From JADKIH01 sp031367345 (GTDB lineage Bacteria; Bacteroidota; Bacteroidia; AKYH767-A; 2013-40CM-41-45): a stretch of DNA of 51,806 bases. The notes beneath the pieces are model-generated. The model ran no database searches, had not been told where the DNA came from, and saw only the letters and a program-made list of their open reading frames with translations. Within the stretch, counting starts at the first letter, position 1; every line of letters begins with the position of its first letter. The DNA lies in assembly GCA_031367345.1 (NCBI GenBank), contig JANLPR010000097.1, positions 1-51,806 on the forward strand, read 5' to 3'. A program made the position numbers and the translations under genes. This document shows positions 16,005 through 25,072 of the stretch, piece after piece.

Positions 16005-19000
16005 ATGAAAATACTTCTTTCTTTCGTTTTTATCATTTCATTTTTAAGTTCAAAATCGCAAGTTGGACAAAGAATTTTTCAAAAACCCGAAATGTCAGGG
16101 CCGGAATATGCGGGGCCAATCGTAGAAACTCCATCCGGAAATTTATTATTTGCAGTGAACACCTCTAACTATGGAAATCAAAATACAAATATCTTACTCC
16201 ATCGGCTAGATGCTCAGGGAAATCGAATTTCATCTAATGTGATTGGTGGAGACGGTACCGATTCAGCAGTCGCAATGATTGTTACACCAAATAAAGAAAT
16301 TTTTATTGCCGGTTGCAGTAGCAGTAATTCAAATGGGTTGTTTTCGTTTTCACTTACAAAAGTAGATCAGCTAGGGGGTAAATATTGGACGAAAAATTTT
16401 TCCAGAAGCCGCGATGAATTTTGTTCTGCAATCACTGTTCTTCCAAATGGAGACCTTCTGCTTTCCGGAACTACAAAAACCGGAACTACAAAAGAGAATT
16501 TTAAAGTTATGAGAGTTACAACTAGTGGTAGTCTTGTTTGGGAAAAGACATGGGATAAGCCACTCTCTCAGGTTTGCAACGATGCTATTATAGTAGCAGG
16601 AATAAATATTTATTTAGTTGGCACAGAATATACAGACACTTCAAATAATGGTTGTATTTTTTGCTTGAATTTTTCAGGAGATTCTCTATGGACAAAAACT
16701 TATTATTACACACAAGGGAATTCCGAATTCAAAAAAATTCAATATATCCCTTCACAAAATAAATTACTGATAGGTGGAGCGATAAACCGTAGCTTTTCTA
16801 ACCCTTCAATTCTACTTTCAACTATAGACAGAAATGGAACTTTAATTTATACTCCTGCAATTTGGGGAGGGGGGCATTGTAAAGATTTAAAATATGTCTC
16901 CGACACATCTATCTATTTACTTACGACTTCAGAAAATCTCAATTCAAACCAATATGATTCATTCCTCGGGCCTATTGAGCTTATTAAAATGGACACTTCA
17001 TTAATTACATATATATTTGATTATTCCTTGTCAGATCGTTTCGTTGATATACCTCATTCGATTTATTGCTTAAGAAATGGGAACATTGTGCTATCACGAA
17101 CAGTGACCAGTTTTTTCACATCTCCAAGCCCTTTAATAAATAGTCAAAGTTCGGCTGCAAGCTTAGCTTATTCTGATTCGAACTTATCTTACAATTCTGA
17201 CAGTATTTTAATAACTTCAGCTAGTGCAATTTCAGCTTGTAGTACTGATAGTTTTATTTTGGAAGCACCAATCGGTTATTCAAAATATTTTTGGTTTCTC
17301 AACGACCAACCAATTTCGACTATTGATTTTCATCAGCATCTAATTTCCGGGATAAATACCAGCAGATTTTCAACTTTAGTTTTTTCTCTAATCGCTATTA
17401 GAGGCGATAAAACATTTTATTCAAACAAACTTATTCTTTTTCGAGATCGTCCGCCTAGTGTGGATCATGCTGACCAATCTATAGGCTTTTGTCAATTAGA
17501 TACTCTCAATGGAAATTTTTACCCTGGGAGTTGGTACAATTCAAATTGCACTTATCAATGGTTCAGGAACGACACTCTTCAAATCAATGACACCCTCTCT
17601 TATTTTCATTGGCCGAATCAAAATGGAATTTACAGAATGGTTGCAACTAATCAATGTGGCGTCGACACTTCCGGCCACATTTCCACCAACAGCAATTCCA
17701 TTCCTTCAACATCAATTATTGATACTTTACGTTATTATGGCGTCAACGGAATTCCATGTTGGACTCAATCAATGGGCTTGTCAAACAATTTGGATAATTA
17801 CATTTCTCGCATTCAGTGGTATAAAAACAATGTACTTCAACCAAATGATACATTAAAATATTATCAACCACAAACAATTGGCAACTTCTATTGTACTGTA
17901 AGCAATTCATGTGGAGTAGATACTTCAAATATTGCTCATGTTGTATTTTCAACTAATGAAATAATAAATCCACTTATTTCAATCCCTTCCCCCGGTCATT
18001 GTGGTGATGGATATCCAACTATTGTTACCAACCTTGCTCCTGCTACAAATCGAACTTGGAACACGCCTCAACAATTTTCCCAAACCTATTTTACAACGAG
18101 TTGCAAGGCGCTATACCCCGGCAATTATTCATTAACAACTTATTCTGGATGTGCATCATTGCCTCCTTTTGTTTCGAATGTCATTTCAGTAAATCCATCT
18201 ATATATGATAGACCTCAGATCTCTCCTACTCCAGACAAAGGTTATAAAATTTGCCGAAACGACTCCTTACTACTTTCTATTTCTATTAATAGTGCACAAG
18301 TGAGTTATCAATGGTATAAAGATGGTTTCCCAATTCCTAACGCAACATCACAAAATTATTGGGCGAAAGGAGCGGCTAGTACTTGGAACTGTAAAGTATT
18401 CACTTCCCAATGTGGTTTCCAAATTTCAGATTCAATTTGGACTGATTCTCCAAGCCCAGAATTATCTTTTTCAGATTGCAAAAATCCGATACTAAGAGCA
18501 AGAACCGATGAAATGAATATCTCAACATATAAATGGTATCGCAACAATTTATTTCTTTCATCTAGTCCCACTTCAAATACATATCAGTGTAGCATGAGTG
18601 GTATTTATTCATGTACCGTATACATGGATTGTGGCGATTCTATCATTTTAAATTCTGTAACAGTTCCTGATGTTGATAGCGTAAACCTTAATTATTCTAC
18701 GAAATTTATATGTCCTAATATCAATCAATGTTTATTGAGTGCTCCATCCTTTTCAAACGTCCAATATCAATGGTTCAGTATTAATGGAAATAATATATCT
18801 CAGATTGGCTCCAACTCCTCTACATTATCAATCAATACTCCTGGAATGTATTATTCCATTTATTATAATAGAACGTATAGCTGTTATGCTATTACTGATA
18901 TAGTAACAATACTTCCTGATGTACCTTATAACACTAATATTATTAACACTTACAATAACGGAATTTGCAATGGATCGGCTGCAACATTAACCACTAATAC

Positions 19001-20180
19001 AAATCAAAACTACTCTTATCAATGGCTTCTAAATTCATCTCCTATCAGTGGTTCAACTAATCCAACATTAACAACGTCTACTCCCGGCTATTACAGTGTA
19101 ATAATTACAAGCCCAACTTGTTCAGACACCTCTACGACATATCAATTACTAGATAGCGTGTTGTCTCCTCTGGAAATTATTTCTCCAACCGAACATTTAT
19201 TATGTCAAGGAGCATCTGTTACACTTCAATCTAATTTGAATGCTCTGTCATACCAATGGTATTTCAACAACAGTTTAATGCAAGGGGCAACATCATCTAC
19301 GCTAACAACTAACTCTACTGGAATTTATTCTTGTCAATTGACTTCAATAAATGGTTGCATTGGGGAAGGAGCAACTTCAATCATCGATCAAAATTCGATC
19401 ATAAATAAATCAATTTATGGAGCTAAGCCACAGATTTGTTTTGGTGATTCTTCAATGATTCAAATCACTAATAATTCAAATGCTAGCAGCTATCAATGGC
19501 ATTTTAACAATAATGCAATTTCCGGAGCTAATCAATATTATCATTTTGGACTTGATACCGGCTATTATTATTGTGAAGCAAATTCAAATTGCGGTACATT
19601 TAGTTCCGACACTTTTCATCTTGAAACTTATCCCATACCAATTAATACTAGCACCGGATTTAGCCAAAGTCCTCAACTTTGTATTAATAATCCATCGGTT
19701 ATCATTGCCGATCCTGTTCTTTATGCCGATACTTATCAATGGACCTTACCACCTTCCATTCATTTCCTATCACAAAATTATCTTAGAAACATAATTGTTC
19801 AACCAGATAATAATTTTTCAAATGGCACGATCGAAGTAACCGGTTTAAATAAATGTGGAATACCCGCTCCATCTTCTTCTTCAATCAATGTGCAAATTGA
19901 TTTTGGATGCTTACCAATCTTCAATCCTTCATCAGGGAATAAAGTTTCAAAATCAAATCTTGAAATCTTTCCAAACCCAAGCTCCAACAACTTTACCATA
20001 CAACTAAACGGTGAAGATGTTCAATCGGTTCTCATATTAAATTCAATTGGAAAGATTGTAAATACTTTTATCAACCCGTTGCAAGATATAGTTTTTGGCG
20101 ATGACTTGTCGCCCGGAATTTATTTCATCAAAATTCAAAATGCTAGCGATGTGATTACTCAAACAATTATTAAGCTATAA
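16005..20180 (+). CDS. Giant Ig-like-repeat protein with T9SS sorting domain
   Basis: From the ATG at 16005 the product has 1,391 residues and a signal peptide (MKILLSFVFIISFLSSKSQ). The first 400 or so residues carry repeats of the type GNLLFAVNTS, GDLLLSGTT and NKLLIGGA, which suggest a propeller. From about residue 430 onwards come roughly ten Ig/PKD-like repeats of 80-100 residues, each with a core such as YQWYKDGFPI, YQWLLNSSPI or YQWYFNNSLM followed by a GxYxC strand, and paired cysteines. It closes with a type A sorting domain (LEIFPNPSSNNF ... SPGIYFIKIQN). The layout is that of a cell-surface adhesin or matrix protein; the ligand is unknown. I excluded the 18 upstream codons because they precede the signal peptide. 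Confidence 0.88.
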   Translation: MKILLSFVFIISFLSSKSQVGQRIFQKPEMSGPEYAGPIVETPSGNLLFAVNTSNYGNQNTNILLHRLDAQGNRISSNVIGGDGTDSAVAMIVTPNKEIFIAGCSSSNSNGLFSFSLTKVDQLGGKYWTKNFSRSRDEFCSAITVLPNGDLLLSGTTKTGTTKENFKVMRVTTSGSLVWEKTWDKPLSQVCNDAIIVAGINIYLVGTEYTDTSNNGCIFCLNFSGDSLWTKTYYYTQGNSEFKKIQYIPSQNKLLIGGAINRSFSNPSILLSTIDRNGTLIYTPAIWGGGHCKDLKYVSDTSIYLLTTSENLNSNQYDSFLGPIELIKMDTSLITYIFDYSLSDRFVDIPHSIYCLRNGNIVLSRTVTSFFTSPSPLINSQSSAASLAYSDSNLSYNSDSILITSASAISACSTDSFILEAPIGYSKYFWFLNDQPISTIDFHQHLISGINTSRFSTLVFSLIAIRGDKTFYSNKLILFRDRPPSVDHADQSIGFCQLDTLNGNFYPGSWYNSNCTYQWFRNDTLQINDTLSYFHWPNQNGIYRMVATNQCGVDTSGHISTNSNSIPSTSIIDTLRYYGVNGIPCWTQSMGLSNNLDNYISRIQWYKNNVLQPNDTLKYYQPQTIGNFYCTVSNSCGVDTSNIAHVVFSTNEIINPLISIPSPGHCGDGYPTIVTNLAPATNRTWNTPQQFSQTYFTTSCKALYPGNYSLTTYSGCASLPPFVSNVISVNPSIYDRPQISPTPDKGYKICRNDSLLLSISINSAQVSYQWYKDGFPIPNATSQNYWAKGAASTWNCKVFTSQCGFQISDSIWTDSPSPELSFSDCKNPILRARTDEMNISTYKWYRNNLFLSSSPTSNTYQCSMSGIYSCTVYMDCGDSIILNSVTVPDVDSVNLNYSTKFICPNINQCLLSAPSFSNVQYQWFSINGNNISQIGSNSSTLSINTPGMYYSIYYNRTYSCYAITDIVTILPDVPYNTNIINTYNNGICNGSAATLTTNTNQNYSYQWLLNSSPISGSTNPTLTTSTPGYYSVIITSPTCSDTSTTYQLLDSVLSPLEIISPTEHLLCQGASVTLQSNLNALSYQWYFNNSLMQGATSSTLTTNSTGIYSCQLTSINGCIGEGATSIIDQNSIINKSIYGAKPQICFGDSSMIQITNNSNASSYQWHFNNNAISGANQYYHFGLDTGYYYCEANSNCGTFSSDTFHLETYPIPINTSTGFSQSPQLCINNPSVIIADPVLYADTYQWTLPPSIHFLSQNYLRNIIVQPDNNFSNGTIEVTGLNKCGIPAPSSSSINVQIDFGCLPIFNPSSGNKVSKSNLEIFPNPSSNNFTIQLNGEDVQSVLILNSIGKIVNTFINPLQDIVFGDDLSPGIYFIKIQNASDVITQTIIKL

Positions 20181-20413
20181 CAATTTTGAATGTTTGTTCG
20201 TCTGACAAATAATCTGTGCTGATACAATGACGAGTTTGCTTCCGGCTTCTTCATCGCCAGAAAAAAAATAACGACTAGTTTTTTTGATCGAACTATTTTG
20301 AATAAAAATTAAATTTGAAAAAATGAATTGACAGATTAACAGCGGATAATTCTTTATGAATCGAAATTATTGTGCAACGATTTGCAATCAGCTATTTTCA
20401 ATTAGCCATTCAA

Positions 20414-20454
20414 CAAAAAAAGGCAACGAAGAAAAATCTTCATTGCCTTTTTTT
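20414..20454 (-). terminator. Intrinsic terminator after ahcY
   Basis: Read on the minus strand, AAAAAAAGGCAATGAAGA pairs with TCTTCGTTGCCTTTTTTT, a long stem with one mismatch and a T-run, 19 nt after the ahcY stop. Confidence 0.9.
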
Positions 20455-20472
20455 AGTTTTATAAACTAATTC

Positions 20473-21798
20473 TTAATAACGATATGCATCGCTTTTGTAT
20501 GGACCATTTTTAGGTACTCCAATATAATTTGCTTGGAAGTCTGTTAGCTCTTCTAACTCTACTCCAACTTTCGCTAAATGTAAACGAGCTACTTTCTCAT
20601 CTAAATGCTTCGGAAGCACATAAACTTTATTCTCGTATTTATCGGTGTTCATCCACAACTCTAACTGTGCTAATGTCTGATTCGTAAATGAATTCGACAT
20701 TACAAACGATGGATGCCCCATTGCACAACCTAAATTCACTAAACGGCCTTCTGCAAGTACAATGATGTCTTTTCCATCAAGTGTATATTTATCTACTTGC
20801 GGCTTGATCTCTTCTTTTGATGCTCCAAAGTTTTTATTCAACCATGCCATGTCTAGCTCATTGTCGAAGTGACCAATGTTACATACAATCGCATTGTGCT
20901 TCATCGCCTTGAAATGCTCTCCTGTTATGATATTGCAATTTCCTGTTGCTGTAACTACAATGTCTGCTTCTTTTATCGCTGTCGCCATTTTCTTCACTTC
21001 ATAACCTTCCATCGCAGCTTGCAATGCACAGATAGGGTCGATCTCGGTAACGATTACACGAACTTTTGCATCACGCAATGAGTCTGCCGATCCTTTACCT
21101 ACATCACCAAAACCTGCTACTACTGCAACTTTACCTGCCAACATTAAATCAGTAGCACGACGAATCGCATCTACTAATGACTCACGACAACCATATTTAT
21201 TATCGAACTTCGACTTCGTAACCGAATCGTTGATGTTGATTGCCGGAATTGGAAGTGTACCTTTTTGCATGCGCTCATACAAACGGTGAACGCCTGTTGT
21301 TGTTTCTTCTGAAAGTCCTTTGATGTCTTTAATTAACTCAGGATATTTATCAAATACCATATTGGTAAGATCTCCTCCGTCGTCAAGTATCATATTTAAT
21401 GGCTTACGATCTTCTCCAAAAAATAATGTTTGCTCAATACACCAGTCAAACTCTTCCGCATTCATACCTTTCCAAGCATAAACCGAAATACCCGCAGCAG
21501 CAATCGCAGCAGCAGCGTGATCTTGTGTAGAGAAAATGTTGCAAGAAGACCAAGTGACCTCAGCTCCCAATTCAACTAATGTCTCAATTAAAACTGCAGT
21601 TTGAATTGTCATGTGAAGACAACCGGCAATTCTAGCACCTTTTAATGCTTTCTGTGGTCCATATTCAGCACGCAAAGCCATTAAACCCGGCATTTCTGCT
21701 TCTGCTAATTTGATCTCTTTACGACCCCAAGCCGCCAATGAGATGTCTTTTACCTTGTATTTCACGAATTTGTCTACTGATGTTGCTGTATTAGCCAT
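20473..21798 (-). CDS. ahcY: Adenosylhomocysteinase
   Basis: Hydrolyses S-adenosylhomocysteine to adenosine and homocysteine, clearing the by-product that inhibits methyltransferases. The 441-residue protein has the substrate-domain blocks LKGARIAGCLHMTIQTAVL and ILDDGGDLTNM, the NAD-binding loop GFGDVGKGSAD near 227-237, and the conserved C-terminus GPYKSDAYRY. Length and motifs are normal. No SAM or SAH riboswitch is visible upstream. It is transcribed away from the phosphopantetheinyl transferase gene. Confidence 0.97.
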   Translation of the reverse strand: MANTATSVDKFVKYKVKDISLAAWGRKEIKLAEAEMPGLMALRAEYGPQKALKGARIAGCLHMTIQTAVLIETLVELGAEVTWSSCNIFSTQDHAAAAIAAAGISVYAWKGMNAEEFDWCIEQTLFFGEDRKPLNMILDDGGDLTNMVFDKYPELIKDIKGLSEETTTGVHRLYERMQKGTLPIPAININDSVTKSKFDNKYGCRESLVDAIRRATDLMLAGKVAVVAGFGDVGKGSADSLRDAKVRVIVTEIDPICALQAAMEGYEVKKMATAIKEADIVVTATGNCNIITGEHFKAMKHNAIVCNIGHFDNELDMAWLNKNFGASKEEIKPQVDKYTLDGKDIIVLAEGRLVNLGCAMGHPSFVMSNSFTNQTLAQLELWMNTDKYENKVYVLPKHLDEKVARLHLAKVGVELEELTDFQANYIGVPKNGPYKSDAYRY

Positions 21799-21922
21799 TG
21801 TTTATAGTTTATTAAGTGTTGAATTTCAGGCCGCAAGATAAAGAATAGGTCTTTAAGAACCAATAGACTCTTCTTGACAAGCCGATTATTTTAGTTCATC
21901 TTGCATCTCTTAACACGTTGCA

Positions 21923-22552
21923 ATGCCAATTGTTCACCAAAAAGAACACCTTTCTTGTTTTATCGCCATCTGGCAAATCACCGAAAACTTCGACGAACTG
22001 CTTCAACTTGCAAAATTGTCGTCAGGCGAATTAGCTACGTTTCATGCTTTCAAAAGCGATAGCCGCAAAAAAGAATACTTAACCGTAAGAGCACTTTTAA
22101 AAACAATTTATCCGGAACAAGATTATGTCCTTTTTTATGACAAGCATGGGAAACCACATCTCAACGATCGGGGTATTTCTATTTCTCATTCGAAAGAATA
22201 TGTAGCCATGATTACCGGCGAATTTTATGCGGGAGGAATAGACATTGAAACGATCGACGATCGAATATTTATTTTGGCGAACAAATTTCTCAATGAAGCA
22301 GAAAAAAAATATTTAGGTGAAAATCCGTCATGTGACACCTTGCAAATTGTATGGGGAGCAAAAGAAATACTTTATAAAATACATAGTATTGGTGATCTCG
22401 ATTTTAAAAAACACTTGATGACGTATAATTTCACCACGAAAGAAAAAGGACAACTGGATGCTTCTATTACAAAGCTAGGCTATGAAAAAGCTTATACAAT
22501 CTATTATGAAAAAATTGACTCTTTCATGATCTCATGGGGAACATCAAATTAA
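21923..22552 (+). CDS. 4'-phosphopantetheinyl transferase superfamily protein
   Basis: Transfers the phosphopantetheine arm of CoA to a serine on an acyl or peptidyl carrier protein. The 209-residue protein has the Sfp-type motifs: SISHSKEYVAM near 88-98, the Mg-binding GGIDIETID near 103-111, and WGAKEILYK near 144-152. It is of the Sfp/Gsp type rather than AcpS. A different AcpS may serve fatty-acid synthesis; this one could act on either system. It is followed 56 nt later by GGGPS on the same strand. Confidence 0.88.
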   Translation: MPIVHQKEHLSCFIAIWQITENFDELLQLAKLSSGELATFHAFKSDSRKKEYLTVRALLKTIYPEQDYVLFYDKHGKPHLNDRGISISHSKEYVAMITGEFYAGGIDIETIDDRIFILANKFLNEAEKKYLGENPSCDTLQIVWGAKEILYKIHSIGDLDFKKHLMTYNFTTKEKGQLDASITKLGYEKAYTIYYEKIDSFMISWGTSN

Positions 22553-22608
22553 CATCAAAAGAAATCAAGCATTATTAACTATCTTTATTGCCTCGATAAT
22601 TATCAAAA

Positions 22609-23355
22609 ATGAATATTTTAACTGACATTCTACAAAAAAAACAAGCAGGAAAAAAAATGCTTGCAGTCTTAATAGATCCTGACAAATCTTCACCTGCAGA
22701 ATGTATTCGACTAGTTGAGACAGCAGTAAAATCGGATGTCGATTATTTTTTTGTTGGAAGCAGTATATTAATGACCGATTCATTTGAAGCGTGTGTAGAA
22801 ATATTAAAAAGAAGCTCATCAATTCCTGTCGTCATATTCCCCGGAAATACAATGCAATTATCAGAAGCCGCAGACGCCATTCTTTTTCTTTCATTAATTA
22901 GTGGAAGAAATCCGGAATTGCTTATTGGAAAACATGTACTTGCAGCACCATTGATTAAACAAAAAAAACTAGAAACAATTGCTACAGGATATATGCTGAT
23001 TGATAGCGGCAATCCAACTTCAGTTAGTTATATGAGTTATACCTTACCCATTCCTCACGACAAAAACGACATAGCTGCTTGTACTGCTATGGCTGGCGAA
23101 ATGCTTGGAATGAAATTAATTTATTTAGATGCAGGTAGCGGCGCAAAGTTTTCTGTCTCTTCTTCAATGGTATCTTCTATCAGAAAAAATATAGAAGTGC
23201 CTATAATTGTTGGAGGAGGAATTGCTAGTGCTGAAAAAGCTGCTGAGCTTTGTAATGCCGGTGCTGATGTGATTGTTATTGGTAACGCGACGGAAAAAGA
23301 TCCTGAAATTATTACTCAGATTGCTCAATCAATTCACAGCCTGCAAACAAATTAA
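22609..23355 (+). CDS. Geranylgeranyl/heptaprenylglyceryl phosphate synthase (GGGPS/PcrB family)
   Basis: Joins a polyprenyl diphosphate to glycerol-1-phosphate through an ether bond, the first committed step in archaeal-type ether lipids. The 248-residue TIM barrel has LAVLIDPDKSSP at residues 19-30, FVGSSILM, the prenyl-binding SGRNPELLIGKHV, YMLIDSGNPTSVSY, the phosphate-binding YLDAGSGAKF and VPIIVGGGIAS. Homologues occur in many Bacteroidota although ether lipids are not standard there, so the product in this organism is uncertain. No glycerol-1-phosphate dehydrogenase gene is in the window. Confidence 0.92.
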   Translation: MNILTDILQKKQAGKKMLAVLIDPDKSSPAECIRLVETAVKSDVDYFFVGSSILMTDSFEACVEILKRSSSIPVVIFPGNTMQLSEAADAILFLSLISGRNPELLIGKHVLAAPLIKQKKLETIATGYMLIDSGNPTSVSYMSYTLPIPHDKNDIAACTAMAGEMLGMKLIYLDAGSGAKFSVSSSMVSSIRKNIEVPIIVGGGIASAEKAAELCNAGADVIVIGNATEKDPEIITQIAQSIHSLQTN

Positions 23356-23451
23356 TTTCCTCGTGCATTTTTTTCAAAAGCCGCAAAACAACTCTCTTTC
23401 TGTTTTTACATTTCAGGAAATCAACCAACATTTTATTAAACAACCAACTCC

Positions 23452-24057
23452 TTGACAACTTCTTTCATTTTATTTGGTCAGGAAACATCAGCTCTTGAAA
23501 TAACCGGATTTATAACCGGTGTACTTGGTGTTTGGCTTACAATTCGTAGAAAAATACTTTGCTTTCCAATCGGTATCATAAATGTTTTAATTTACGCATA
23601 TCTTTTTCAGAGTGAAAATGTTCGATTGTACGCCGACGCCCTACTTCAAATCATATATCTGATACTTCTAGTTTACGGATGGATGGTATGGAATAGATCA
23701 AAGAATGAGAAAGAAGAGATTCGCACTGTTTCTATTTTGTTGGCTAAAAAATTAGTTATAATAGGCGTACTTTCAACAATTGCTCTTGGAGTTTTCTTAT
23801 CACACTATACGAATGCTTCATTACCGTATTTAGATGCTATACTAACAATTATCAGTTTAATTGCTCAATGGATGATCGCTAAAAAAATGATCGAGAATTG
23901 GCTTTTATGGATTGTGGTAAACACAATTTATATTCCACTCTATGTTTACAAAGGTTTAGCATTCACTTCAATTTTATATTTGCTCTTTCTTATACTTGCC
24001 ATAAACGGTTGGTACAATTGGAGAAAAGTAAAAAGTAACGAACGCCTTACCCAATGA
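23452..24057 (+). CDS. pnuC: PnuC-family vitamin transporter
   Basis: A 201-residue membrane protein with about seven helices and PnuC motifs: GVWLTIRRKILCFPIGIINV, LLVYGWMVWNR and AQWMIAKKMIENWLLWIVVN followed by YIPLYVYKGL. PnuC proteins carry nicotinamide riboside, thiamine (PnuT) or riboflavin (PnuX) by facilitated diffusion, with a kinase trapping the substrate. The frame opens with TTG at 23452 and no ATG is well placed, so the start is uncertain. It overlaps the next kinase gene by 4 nt. The NadR-like kinase points to nicotinamide riboside, while the TPP riboswitch receptor 3 kb downstream points to thiamine; the sequence alone does not decide. Confidence 0.88.
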   Translation: MTTSFILFGQETSALEITGFITGVLGVWLTIRRKILCFPIGIINVLIYAYLFQSENVRLYADALLQIIYLILLVYGWMVWNRSKNEKEEIRTVSILLAKKLVIIGVLSTIALGVFLSHYTNASLPYLDAILTIISLIAQWMIAKKMIENWLLWIVVNTIYIPLYVYKGLAFTSILYLLFLILAINGWYNWRKVKSNERLTQ

Positions 24058-24575
24058 AAAGAGTTGCACTGATTGGCCCGGAATCGACCGGAAAAAGTAC
24101 GTTGTGCCATTTACTCGCAGAACGTTATGATACTGTTTGGGTTCCCGAATATTCACGCGATTACATCGGCAACCTTCATCGACCTTATACAAAAGATGAT
24201 GTGCTGCATTGCATCAGAGAACAAATCATTTTAGAAAAAGAATTTATTACTAAAGCAAACCAAATTATTTTTACCGACAACGAAGCCATCAATGGTAAGG
24301 TATGGATGCTCGATAAGTATGGCGAATGTCCTGATTGGATTGAGAAAGAAATTGCAACAAATAAGTACGACTTATATTTACTCACTTCACCCGATATCCC
24401 GTTTGTTAAAGACGCTGTTAGAGAGAATGAAATGAGGAGGCTTTATTTTTTCGATTGGTACAAAAAAATTCTCGACGACAATTCTTTCAACTATAAAATA
24501 ATAAATGGAATGAAGGAAGATCGTTTTAATCTTGCCAAAGAAGCGGTGGACAAGTTGCTAATGAGCAAGGAATAA
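24054..24575 (+). CDS. NadR-like ribosylnicotinamide kinase domain protein
   Basis: A 173-residue P-loop kinase: IGPESTGKSTLCHLLAERY at residues 6-24 is the Walker A region, then VWVPEYSRDYI and the Walker B-like IIFTDNEAING. This matches the C-terminal kinase domain of NadR without its nucleotidyltransferase or repressor domains. It would phosphorylate the vitamin brought in by PnuC, with which it is translationally coupled (ATGA), trapping it in the cytoplasm. Nicotinamide riboside is the default substrate of the family. Confidence 0.85.
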   Translation: MKRVALIGPESTGKSTLCHLLAERYDTVWVPEYSRDYIGNLHRPYTKDDVLHCIREQIILEKEFITKANQIIFTDNEAINGKVWMLDKYGECPDWIEKEIATNKYDLYLLTSPDIPFVKDAVRENEMRRLYFFDWYKKILDDNSFNYKIINGMKEDRFNLAKEAVDKLLMSKE

Positions 24576-24654
24576 TTATTAATGAAGAATGTGTAACTAT
24601 CTAAGTGTTACAGCAGATGGATATAAATAAAAAAAGCAACCATTTTGCAGCCTT

Positions 24655-25020
24655 TTAAATTGCTAATAGATATTTTTCTATTTTCTCTGGCTCACTAAGC
24701 GTATAAATAGCAAAATCAATAACACCTTTTCGATGAGTGTCATATGTTTGTCTGACTGCTTGAAGCATTTCTATTATTGCATTTTCAGCGTTTACTATTT
24801 CTATACGCAACGAACGAATATTTTCTAAAGATTTCTGTTCTTTAATAAATTGGTCTGCGAAAGACCTTGAAATAAATTCTATGTTGTTAAAATCAAGGTG
24901 AGCAACAGTAAAACAGCAGTCTGTAAAAAATGGGGCAAATAGATTAGTTGCCTCATCTCGACTGTCGAGTGTGGTGCATTTAAAATATTTATAAAGATCA
25001 ATTGAGTGCTCCGTTTTCAT
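24655..25020 (-). CDS. STAS-like (DUF4325) protein
   Basis: A 121-residue cytoplasmic protein from the ATG at 25020 (MKTEHSIDLYKYF; a GTG three codons earlier is less likely). The region VAHLDFNNIEFISRSFADQF is typical of STAS-like DUF4325 proteins, which resemble anti-anti-sigma factors. It lies 52 nt downstream of a GHKL ATPase gene, forming a pair that recurs in bacterial genomes. A switch in which the ATPase binds or phosphorylates the STAS-like partner is inferred by analogy with SpoIIAB/SpoIIAA. The output is unknown. Confidence 0.7.
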   Translation of the reverse strand: MKTEHSIDLYKYFKCTTLDSRDEATNLFAPFFTDCCFTVAHLDFNNIEFISRSFADQFIKEQKSLENIRSLRIEIVNAENAIIEMLQAVRQTYDTHRKGVIDFAIYTLSEPEKIEKYLLAI

Positions 25021-25072
25021 GTATCGCACAATTATACGATATTACACGGCAAAAAGCAAAAATGTTCCAAGT

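Noticed and set aside
17509..17856. Plus-strand 115-codon frame inside the giant Ig-like gene
   Set aside because: Out-of-frame shadow of a long protein with consistent repeats; no ribosome site or motif.
20181..20413. Possible small RNA between the Ig-like protein and the ahcY terminator
   Set aside because: Apart from the ahcY terminator I see no structured element or promoter box.
21799..21922. SAM/SAH riboswitch upstream of ahcY
   Set aside because: The short divergent intergenic region has no conserved riboswitch core.
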